DNA of 64,000 nt from Nocardia aurantia (GTDB lineage: Bacteria > Actinomycetota > Actinomycetes > Mycobacteriales > Mycobacteriaceae), in assembly GCF_009604425.1 (NCBI RefSeq), contig NZ_WEGI01000012.1, positions 248,001 to 312,000 on the forward strand. Direction: 5' to 3'. Shown here piece by piece: positions 41,081-48,165 of the stretch. Position 1 is the first letter of the stretch, and every line of letters starts with the position of its first letter. The notes under the pieces are model-generated. The model did not search any database. It was not told the DNA's origin and saw only the letters and a program-made list of their open reading frames with translations. The position numbers and the translations under genes were made by a program.

Positions 41081-41785
41081 ATGCCGTATTCGACCCGTGA
41101 CGGGGATGTGTTCGTGCTCTACCTCGGCGAAGAGGGGCAGACCGACAGCGAGAACCGATTCCATCCCGACTGGCTCGATCGGTTCGAGGCGGCGCTGGAC
41201 GAGATCGAGGCGTCGGAGGGACCGGCGGCGCTGGTCACCGTCTCGACCGGCAAGTTCTACACCAACGGTCTCGACGTCGACTGGCTGTTCGGCAACGTCG
41301 ACAAGCACTACTGGTATCTGGACCGGGTGCACGCGCTCTACCGCCGGTTGCTGACCTTCCCGATGCCGACGGTGGCCGCGGTCAACGGCCACGCCTTCGG
41401 CGCCGGCGCGATGCTGGCCACCTCACACGACTTCCGGGTGATGCGCGGCGACCGCGGGTACTGGTGCCTGCCCGAGGTACATCTGGGCATGCGGTTCACC
41501 CCGGCCATGAATTCGCTGCTGGTCGAGCGCCTGCCCAATCAGGTCGCCCTGGAGGCGATGACCACCGGCCGCCGCTACACCGGCGCCGACGCGCTGGCCG
41601 CCGGCATCGTGGACGACACCGCCACCCCGGCTGAATTGCTGTCCGTCGCGGTGACCCGCGCGGCCGCGCTGGCGGGCAACCGCAAGCCGAACCTGCAGGT
41701 GATCAAGCGGCATCTGCACGAGCGGGTGCTGGCGGGCCTGGCGGTCCCCACCACGGCCGAGAACATGGCGTTCACCATCGGATAG
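41081..41785 (+). CDS. Enoyl-CoA hydratase/isomerase (crotonase) family protein
   Basis: A 234-residue crotonase-fold protein: LVTVSTGKFYTNGLDVDWL (first oxyanion strand) and PTVAAVNGHAFGAGAMLATSHDFRVM (second oxyanion hole) are typical; LPEVHLGMRFTPAMNSLL follows. The acidic catalytic pair of true hydratases is not obvious, and the set resembles delta-enoyl-CoA isomerases of the plant/fungal ECI type. A role in unsaturated fatty acid oxidation is likely, not proven. Full length for this short class. Confidence 0.82.
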   Translation: MPYSTRDGDVFVLYLGEEGQTDSENRFHPDWLDRFEAALDEIEASEGPAALVTVSTGKFYTNGLDVDWLFGNVDKHYWYLDRVHALYRRLLTFPMPTVAAVNGHAFGAGAMLATSHDFRVMRGDRGYWCLPEVHLGMRFTPAMNSLLVERLPNQVALEAMTTGRRYTGADALAAGIVDDTATPAELLSVAVTRAAALAGNRKPNLQVIKRHLHERVLAGLAVPTTAENMAFTIG

Positions 41786-41827
41786 CCCACCGGGCGCGCT
41801 CGCGTTCGCAGTGCAACACTGGGTGCC

Positions 41828-43228
41828 ATGCCGCAGGGAAACAGCGCGAGTGGTCAGGGCTCGGAGGCGGCAGCGCAGCGTCACCACGGAGAGCCCCCGA
41901 TCGCGCCCAGTCGATACAGCGCGAGTGGTCAGGGCTCGGAGGCGGCAGCGCAGCGTCACCACGAAGAGACCCCGGTCGCGCTCAGTGGTGACAGCACCGG
42001 CTCGGACACCGCGGATTCGCGGGTGGCGGCGGCCGATCTGCGGCTGACCACGCGGGCCGATGCCGCCATCACCGCGGCCTCGGCGGAGTTGATCGGGCTG
42101 TCGCACGCCATCCACGCTGAACCCGAGCTGGCCTTCGATGAGAGTCGCAGCGTCGCAAAGGCTCTCGCGCCGCTGCGGGAGCGCGGATTCACGATCGAGA
42201 CGCCGGTCGCGGACCTGCCGACGGCGTTCACCGCGAGCTACGGCAGTGGCGACCTGGTCGTCGGGCTGTGTGCGGAGTACGACGCGCTGCCCGAGATCGG
42301 CCACGCCTGCGGGCACAACATCATCGCCGCGGCCGCCGTCGGCGCCGCGCTCGGCCTGGCGGAGGTGGCCGACGCCTGCGGGATCACGGTCACGGTGTTC
42401 GGCACCCCGGCTGAGGAGAGCGGCGGCGGCAAGGTACTGATGCTCGAGCGCGGCGTCTTCGACCCGGCCGCGCTGGTGATGATGGTTCACCCCGGCCCGT
42501 TCGACATCGTCGCCACCCGATCGCTGGCCCTGGCCGATGTATCGGTGACCTATCGAGGTCGCGAGGCACACGCCAGCGCCGCCCCCGAACGCGGCCGCAA
42601 CGCGGGGGACGCCGCCACCATCGCGCAGGTGGCTCTCGGCTTGCTGCGACAACATCTCGAGCCCGGACAGCAACTGCACGGTATAGTTGCTTCGGGCGGC
42701 GTGGCCCCCAATATCGTGCCCGGACATGCGGAACTGCTGTACTACCTACGCGCAGGCAACTCCGCAGCTCTCGATGATCTGACGCGACGCGCGTCGGCTT
42801 GTTTCGAGGCGGGAGCACTGGCTACCGGATGTACCCATGAAATCCGGCCGTTGGCTCCCCGGTATACGGAGCTCACGCCCGATTCGGCGCTACTCTTTGC
42901 TTATCGCGAGCAAATTCTCGGCACCGGCCGGGCACCGCTCGCCGACGAGGTCGCGGCAACGCGGCCCCTGGGTAGTACCGATATGGGAAACGTCACCAAC
43001 GTGATTCCGGGCATCCATCCGGTCATCGGCATCGATGCCGGTGGCGCGGTGACCCACCAGCCCGAATTCGCGGCCGCATGTGTGACCGCCTCCGCGGACC
43101 TCGCGGTCCTCGACGGGGCCACCGCGCTGGCACGTACCGCGATCCAGATCGCGGGCGATCAACTACACAGAGACAGGCTCTCGGAGCACAGGATTCGCAG
43201 AACATCGCGACAGGAGGAACGTCGGTGA
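41828..43228 (+). CDS. amiB: M20-family amidohydrolase (AmiB1-like) with duplicated N-terminal extension
   Basis: A 466-residue M20D metallo-amidohydrolase. The catalytic part starts around residue 75 (LIGLSHAIHAEPELAFDES) and carries metal ligands in EIGHACGHNII and FGTPAEESGGGKVLML, with the dimerisation domain in the middle (HASAAPERGRNAGDAA). The first 55 residues are unusual: a 25-residue segment beginning SASGQGSEAAAQRHH is present twice in tandem. The M. tuberculosis homologue lacks such repeats as far as I recall. AACACT lies 7 nt before ATG 41828. It overlaps the next amidohydrolase gene by GTGA. Substrate is probably an N-acyl or aminobenzoyl amino acid. Confidence 0.85.
   Translation: MPQGNSASGQGSEAAAQRHHGEPPIAPSRYSASGQGSEAAAQRHHEETPVALSGDSTGSDTADSRVAAADLRLTTRADAAITAASAELIGLSHAIHAEPELAFDESRSVAKALAPLRERGFTIETPVADLPTAFTASYGSGDLVVGLCAEYDALPEIGHACGHNIIAAAAVGAALGLAEVADACGITVTVFGTPAEESGGGKVLMLERGVFDPAALVMMVHPGPFDIVATRSLALADVSVTYRGREAHASAAPERGRNAGDAATIAQVALGLLRQHLEPGQQLHGIVASGGVAPNIVPGHAELLYYLRAGNSAALDDLTRRASACFEAGALATGCTHEIRPLAPRYTELTPDSALLFAYREQILGTGRAPLADEVAATRPLGSTDMGNVTNVIPGIHPVIGIDAGGAVTHQPEFAAACVTASADLAVLDGATALARTAIQIAGDQLHRDRLSEHRIRRTSRQEERR
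41841..41963. repeat. 48-bp direct repeat (75-bp period) in the amiB-like gene
   Basis: Bases 41841-41888 and 41916-41963 are identical over 48 bp; the 27-bp joiners are related (about two-thirds identical). The period of 75 bp keeps frame and doubles a 25-residue unit. Confidence 0.9.
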
Positions 43229-44412
43229 GCACAAGCGGCCGGTCCGTCCGGACCGGCACGGACGCAGTGGAAGCGTGGCTGAGCGAGCACTCGGAGGATC
43301 TGATCGGCTGGCGGCGGCATCTGCACGCCAATCCCGAACTGTCCCGGACCGAGTTCGCGACCACCGAATTCATCGAGACCTGGCTGGTCAAGGCCGGGCT
43401 CGAACCGCGCAAACTGCCCAGCGGCACCGGCTTACTCTGTGACATCGGCCCCGACACCCCGCGTATCGGCCTGCGCGCCGACATGGACGCGTTACCCCTG
43501 CAGGAGTACACCGGCCTGTCCTTCGCTTCCACTGTCCCGGGTGTGTCGCACGCCTGCGGACACGACGCGCACACCGCGATCCTGCTCGGCACCGCGCTGG
43601 CGCTGGCCGAGATGCCCGATCTGCCGGTCGGCGTGCGGCTGATGTTCCAGCACGCCGAGGAGGTCATGCCCGGCGGCGCGATCGATATGGTCGCCGCGGG
43701 TGCGATGTCGGGCGTGTCGAAGGCGTTCGCCCTGCACTGCGATCCGCGGCTGGAGGTCGGCCGGGTCGGCCTGCGGGTCGGCGCCATCACCTCGGCGGCC
43801 GATACGGTGGAACTCGTACTCGATTCGCCGGGCGGGCACACCTCGCGCCCGCACCTGACCAGCGACCTGGTGTACGCGATCGGCACCGTGATCACCGGCC
43901 TGCCCGGCCTGCTGAGCCGCCGGGTCGATCCGCGGACCAGCACCGTGATGGTGTGGGGCGCGGTGTCGGCGGGCAAGGCGCCGAACGCGATCCCGCAGAC
44001 CGGCATGCTGACCGGCACCGTCCGCACCGGCGATCACACCACCTGGGCGTTGCTGGAGCCGCTGGTGCGGGAGATCGTCGAGGGCCTGCTGGCCCCGACC
44101 GGGGTCCGGTACCAGCTGAACTACAAGCGCGGCGTCCCGCCGGTCGTCAACGACGAGCAGGCCGTGCGGATGTTCGAGGAGGCCGTGCGCACCCTCGGCC
44201 CCGAGGCGCTGGCCGACACCGCGCAGTCCGGTGGCGGCGAGGACTTCTCCTGGTATCTGGAGGAGGCCCCCGGCGCGATGGCGCGCCTCGGCGTCTGGTC
44301 CGGCCAGGGCGAACAGCTCGACCTGCACCAGCCGACCTTCGACATCGACGAGCGCGCGCTCGGTGTGGGTGTCCGCGTGCTGTCGAATCTGGTTCTGCGG
44401 CAACAGGACTGA
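43225..44412 (+). CDS. amiA: M20-family amidohydrolase (AmiA1-like)
   Basis: A 395-residue M20D peptidase/amidohydrolase: WRRHLHANPELSRTEF, IGLRADMDALPLQEYTGLSFAS, VSHACGHDAHTAILLG, LMFQHAEEVMPGGAIDMV (metal and catalytic Glu) and C-terminal SGGGEDFSWYLEEAPGAM. Family members include IAA-amino acid and aminobenzoyl-glutamate hydrolases. GTG 43225 overlaps the upstream stop and has AGGAGG at 7-nt spacing. Paired with the preceding paralogue as amiB1-amiA1 in mycobacteria. Confidence 0.9.
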   Translation: MSTSGRSVRTGTDAVEAWLSEHSEDLIGWRRHLHANPELSRTEFATTEFIETWLVKAGLEPRKLPSGTGLLCDIGPDTPRIGLRADMDALPLQEYTGLSFASTVPGVSHACGHDAHTAILLGTALALAEMPDLPVGVRLMFQHAEEVMPGGAIDMVAAGAMSGVSKAFALHCDPRLEVGRVGLRVGAITSAADTVELVLDSPGGHTSRPHLTSDLVYAIGTVITGLPGLLSRRVDPRTSTVMVWGAVSAGKAPNAIPQTGMLTGTVRTGDHTTWALLEPLVREIVEGLLAPTGVRYQLNYKRGVPPVVNDEQAVRMFEEAVRTLGPEALADTAQSGGGEDFSWYLEEAPGAMARLGVWSGQGEQLDLHQPTFDIDERALGVGVRVLSNLVLRQQD

Positions 44413-44433
44413 GCTGCGGTCCGCCGGAATGCG

Positions 44434-44480
44434 CCGGCCCGGCCCGGCCCGGCCCCGGACATCTCCGGACGCCGGGCCGG
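44434..44480. terminator. GC-rich bidirectional terminator
   Basis: CCGGCCCGGC (44434-44443, in a run of CCGG units) pairs with GCCGGGCCGG (44471-44480). It sits between convergent amiA and the cyclotransferase gene. Confidence 0.6.
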
Positions 44481-44493
44481 CCTGCGTCCGGAT

Positions 44494-44979
44494 CTAACTC
44501 AGACCGTAGGACGTACCCGGGCCGACATTGCGGCTGTTGCGGGTACGCAGCGCGTGCGCGTATTCGCTGGGGGCGCCGGCGTTCTCGGCGGCGTCGGCGA
44601 TCACCCCGAGGTAGCGCGCGGAGGGCAGGCCGCCCTCGTAGGCGTCGAGCACGTACAGCCAGGGCAGGACCGGTTCGGTACCGGTGCCCGGATTCGGGGT
44701 CACGCGTAGCCGGATTTTCCTGTGGATACCGAAATCCGAACCCTCCCAGCGATCGAGGCTCTGCTCGTCCTCCGCGGAGACGTCGTACAGCACGACGAAT
44801 ACGCGAGAACCGGGGTCCTCGACCACCGTCGCGAGTGGTCCCTCCCAGCCGATGTCGTCGCCGGCGAAGGTCAGGCGCCAACCCTCGAGCCATCCGGTCC
44901 CGTACACGGGGGAGTGCGGACAGCGCTTGAGCATCTGCTCGGGATCCATGTTGGACCCGTAGGCGGCGTATATCGGCAC
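44494..44979 (-). CDS. Gamma-glutamylcyclotransferase-like protein
   Basis: A 161-residue GGCT/AIG2-fold protein. YAAYGSNMDPEQM is the substrate-loop motif, VFVVLYDVSAEDEQSLDRWEGSD the core, and Glu in LDAYEGGLPSARYL the likely general acid/base. Its relatives convert gamma-glutamyl amino acids to 5-oxoproline; it matches the Rv3304 position next to LpdA in M. tuberculosis. GTG 44979 begins 6 nt after TACGCT on the minus strand, so it is probably leaderless. Confidence 0.82.
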   Translation of the reverse strand: MPIYAAYGSNMDPEQMLKRCPHSPVYGTGWLEGWRLTFAGDDIGWEGPLATVVEDPGSRVFVVLYDVSAEDEQSLDRWEGSDFGIHRKIRLRVTPNPGTGTEPVLPWLYVLDAYEGGLPSARYLGVIADAAENAGAPSEYAHALRTRNSRNVGPGTSYGLS

Positions 44980-44985
44980 TGGGAA

Positions 44986-44991
44986 AGCGTA
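44986..44991 (-). promoter_or_regulatory. Leaderless -10 element of the cyclotransferase-like gene
   Basis: TACGCT on the minus strand followed by 6 nt (TTCCCA) and GTG 44979. Confidence 0.6.
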
Positions 44992-45205
44992 GCGAACAAC
45001 CGGCCGGGCTCCCCCGGCAAGGTTGAGATTAATTGTCACCATCGCGTTGCACGTCGGTTGCCGCGGCCCGCGATCGACCCCCACGGGAGAGACTGTTGTC
45101 GCGATCACAACGGGTGATGCGGTCAAACGGGGCGAGACCAGGACCGATAACGTTGTTCGCGGCCCGGAGATCCCGGCCCGCACAGCTCGACAGCGGAGGT
45201 AGAAC

Positions 45206-46609
45206 ATGTCCCGCATAGCCATCATCGGGGGCGGACCCGCCGGTTACGAGGCGGCCCTGGTGGCGGCCCAGCACGGCGCGTCGGTCACGGTGATCGACAG
45301 CGACGGCGTCGGTGGCGCCTGCGTGTTGTGGGACTGTGTGCCGTCCAAGACCTTCATCACCTCCACCGGTGTCCGCACCGATCTGCGCCGCGCGCGAGAT
45401 CTGGGCATCACCGTGCACCACGCGCAGGCCCAGGTGCGGTTGTCCGAGGTCAACGCCCGGGTCAAGGCGCTCGCGCAGGCCCAGTCCTCCGATATCCGGT
45501 CCAAGTTGCAGGCGGCCGGAGTGACGCTGCTGTCCGGTCGCGGCGAGATCATCGACCAGGCTCCGGGCCTGGCCACCCATCTGGTGCTGGCCCGCCTGCT
45601 CGACGGACAGGAACGGGTCATCGAGGCCGAGGTGGTGCTGATCGCCACCGGCGCGAGCCCGCGCGTGTTGCCCGGCGCCGAACCGGACGGCGAGCGCATC
45701 CTCACCTGGCGCCAGCTGTACGACCTCAGCGAACTGCCGGAGACCCTGGTGGTGGTCGGGTCCGGCGTCACCGGTGCGGAATTCGTCTCCGCCTACACCG
45801 AGATGGGCGTGCAGGTGAAACTGGTCTCGAGCCGCGACCGCGTGCTGCCCGGCGAGGACGCCGACGCCGCGCTGGTGCTCGAGGACGCGCTCGCCGAGCG
45901 TGGGGTGGAGTTGGTCAAGCACGCCCGCGCCGACGCGGTCGAGCGCACCGCGGAGGGGATCGTGGTCAAGCTGTCCGACGGCCGGACGGTCACCGGCACG
46001 CACGCGTTGATGACGGTCGGTTCCACCCCCAACACCGACAACCTGGGCCTCGAGCGGCTGGGCATCCGGCTCGACAAGAGCGGCTATCTGCGGGTGGACC
46101 GGGTCTCCCGGACCCAGGTGCCCGGCATCTACGCCGCGGGCGACTGCACCGGCCTGCTGCCGCTGGCCTCGGTGGCCGCCATGCAGGGCCGGATCGCGAT
46201 GTATCACGCACTCGGCGAAGGGGTTCAGCCGATCCGCCTGAAGACGGTGGCGTCCGCGGTGTTCACCCGCCCCGAGATCGCGACCGTCGGGGTCAGCCAG
46301 ACCGCCATCGACAACGGCGAGGTGCCCGCCCGCACGGTGATGCTGCCGCTGAACACCAACCCCCGGGCGAAGATGTCGGGGCTGCGCCGCGGTTTCGTGA
46401 AGATCTTCTGCCGTCCCGCCACCGGTGTGGTGATCGGCGGTGTGGTGGTCGCGCCGATCGCCTCCGAACTGATCCTGCCGATCGCGCTGGCGGTGCAGAA
46501 CAATCTGACGGTCAACGATCTCGCGCAGACCTTCTCGGTCTATCCGTCGCTGACCGGATCGATCACCGAGGCGGCCCGGCAGTTGATGCGTCACGACGAT
46601 CTGGACTGA
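45206..46609 (+). CDS. lpdA: LpdA-type flavoprotein (NAD(P)H:quinone reductase)
   Basis: A 467-residue pyridine nucleotide-disulfide oxidoreductase fold protein: FAD motif IAIIGGGPAGYEAA, NAD(P) motif TLVVVGSGVTGAEFVSAY, second FAD motif VPGIYAAGDCTGLLPLAS. Cys39 and Cys44 occupy the CxxxxC redox site (GGACVLWDCVPSKT), but the C-terminal His-Glu catalytic dyad of lipoamide dehydrogenases is missing (VYPSLTGSITEAARQL replaces HPTLxE). The best match is Rv3303c LpdA, a quinone reductase contributing to oxidative-stress resistance. ATG 45206 follows GGAGG. Terminal region normal. Confidence 0.9.
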   Translation: MSRIAIIGGGPAGYEAALVAAQHGASVTVIDSDGVGGACVLWDCVPSKTFITSTGVRTDLRRARDLGITVHHAQAQVRLSEVNARVKALAQAQSSDIRSKLQAAGVTLLSGRGEIIDQAPGLATHLVLARLLDGQERVIEAEVVLIATGASPRVLPGAEPDGERILTWRQLYDLSELPETLVVVGSGVTGAEFVSAYTEMGVQVKLVSSRDRVLPGEDADAALVLEDALAERGVELVKHARADAVERTAEGIVVKLSDGRTVTGTHALMTVGSTPNTDNLGLERLGIRLDKSGYLRVDRVSRTQVPGIYAAGDCTGLLPLASVAAMQGRIAMYHALGEGVQPIRLKTVASAVFTRPEIATVGVSQTAIDNGEVPARTVMLPLNTNPRAKMSGLRRGFVKIFCRPATGVVIGGVVVAPIASELILPIALAVQNNLTVNDLAQTFSVYPSLTGSITEAARQLMRHDDLD

Positions 46610-46922
46610 GCTCCGCTCGGAACTGGAAGGCCGCCCCACCCCTGAGAATATGCGCTACCTGGAGCGATGCGACTTGCGCCGCAGGGCATTCCGTCTGCCT
46701 TGCCGGAATCATCCTCGTGTGGTTCACTTCCCGCAGTGATGCCAATGGGTGAACGTTGGCAGATTTCGTGTGTGGGGGGCTCGACCCGTTCCACTCCACC
46801 GGAATTCGGCGACGATCGCCCGGGCCGCCGCAGGGTGCGGCCGGTGTCCGATGAGGGACAACTGGAGAGCGGCCGGATCGTCGTGACGGCGTTGCCGGCC
46901 GGGCTCGGGAAAGGGACGAGCA
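46610..46922. other. 313-bp non-coding interval
   Basis: No credible gene. ATTCCG (46687-46692) and CGGAAT (46703-46708) form a small inverted repeat. A slightly AT-richer stretch around 46720-46775 may hold the promoter of the next gene, but no clear -10 is visible. Confidence 0.5.
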
Positions 46923-48074
46923 GTGAAACACCGTAAGCCCACTCGGGTGCAGCGGGCGATGGCGACCACATCGCTGCCGCTGGCCGCGGCGGCCGCCGTG
47001 GCGACCATCCTCGCCGCGCCCGCCGGTGCGGATCCGACCGATCAGTCGGCCGCGCCCACCACCCCCGTACAGCCGCAGCCGAGCGACAATTCGCAACTGC
47101 CGCAGCAGAACACGCCGTCGCCCCAGCCGAACACGCCGTCGCCGCAGCCGAACAAACCGCCGCAGGACGCGCCGCAGCAGCCCGGCACTGTCACCCCGCC
47201 GCAGGGCAACACCACTCCGTCGCCGAGCCAGCCGGGCGTCACCACGCCGCAGCCGGGTGTCACCACCCCGCAGCCCGGCGTGACGACCCCGCAGCCGGGC
47301 GTCACCAACCCGAACAACCCCAACAATCCGGAGCAGGGCCTGGCCGGTCCGAGCCAGCCCGGCGTGACCACGCCACGCGTGGCGCCGCTGCCGGTGCCGG
47401 GTCAGAAGGATCAGGGCCCGAACTCGGTGCAGCCGGCCGTCGTTCCCGGCCAGAACGGCCCGAACTCGAACCAGCCGGATCAGCTCGCCCCGCCGCCCGG
47501 GCAGGGCGGCACCGTGCGCCCGGCCCAGCCGGGCCAGGGCGGCTCGGACAGCCTCGCGGGCAACGGTTCCCAGGGCGCGCCGGCGCAGCCGCAGACCCAG
47601 TGGTCGTCGCCGAGCCTGCAGGGCGCCCCGGCCGCGCCGGTCGTCACCATCACCGGTCCGCACACCGAGGTCGCGGCCAACGCCGACGGCGGCACCGTGC
47701 TGCCCGGCTACGTGGCCAACACCCACCACTTCAGCAACCTGGACGGCTACGTCGGCACCGTCGGCTACAACACTCCGAACGGTTCCGGTGACGCCGGTAT
47801 CTCGGTCGAGTTCGTCGAGGCGAACAAGATCAAGGTGACCACCTACACCCACAACAGTGGCGTCAACGATGTCACCAACGAGGCATTCATCGACACCACC
47901 CAGGCCAATCTGGCCAAGGCGGCGGTGGAGGGCTGGATCCGGCAGCAGCCGGGTGGCATCGCAGCCCTCGATGCGGCCGCTCAGATTGGTAGACTCCCGG
48001 CGGGTGAACTCGGTCCGCAGACGGTGGACGTCGCCGGTGTCACCGCTCAGGTCGGCGGTGACGTCCAGTACTGA
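46923..48074 (+). CDS. Secreted Pro/Gln-rich repeat protein
   Basis: A 383-residue exported protein: basic N-terminus, signal peptide (SLPLAAAAAVATILAAPAGADP, cleavage likely after AGA). About 200 residues of Pro/Gln/Thr low complexity follow, including four tandem QPGVTTP heptads and NTPSPQP repeats. A globular C-terminal domain (about 240-383; VVTITGPHTEVAANADGGTVLPGYVAN, GYVGTVGYNTPNGSGDAGISVEF, VTNEAFIDTTQANLAKAAVEGWI) has an MmpS/beta-sandwich-like look, but I do not recognise the family. GTG 46923 is preceded by AAAGGGA. A perfect hairpin terminator follows. Confidence 0.7.
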   Translation: MKHRKPTRVQRAMATTSLPLAAAAAVATILAAPAGADPTDQSAAPTTPVQPQPSDNSQLPQQNTPSPQPNTPSPQPNKPPQDAPQQPGTVTPPQGNTTPSPSQPGVTTPQPGVTTPQPGVTTPQPGVTNPNNPNNPEQGLAGPSQPGVTTPRVAPLPVPGQKDQGPNSVQPAVVPGQNGPNSNQPDQLAPPPGQGGTVRPAQPGQGGSDSLAGNGSQGAPAQPQTQWSSPSLQGAPAAPVVTITGPHTEVAANADGGTVLPGYVANTHHFSNLDGYVGTVGYNTPNGSGDAGISVEFVEANKIKVTTYTHNSGVNDVTNEAFIDTTQANLAKAAVEGWIRQQPGGIAALDAAAQIGRLPAGELGPQTVDVAGVTAQVGGDVQY

Positions 48075-48110
48075 CACCGGGCTCGTGTCCGGCATAGTCC
48101 GAATCGACGG

Positions 48111-48136
48111 TGGGGCGGTCGTTGTCGACCGCCCCA
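48111..48136. terminator. Hairpin terminator
   Basis: TGGGGCGGTCG (48111-48121) and CGACCGCCCCA (48126-48136) form a perfect 11-bp stem with TTGT loop, 36 bp after the secreted protein gene. Confidence 0.75.
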
Positions 48137-48165
48137 TGCTGGTGTCATGGTGGAAGTGACGGGTG

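Noticed and set aside
45206..46609. Calling the flavoprotein a dihydrolipoamide dehydrogenase
   Set aside because: The C-terminal His-Glu dyad is absent, so lipoamide turnover is unlikely; the LpdA quinone reductase assignment fits sequence and position better.
46667..46936. An 89-codon ORF upstream of the secreted Pro-rich protein
   Set aside because: No ribosome site, no recognisable domain, and it overlaps the well-supported GTG start at 46923.
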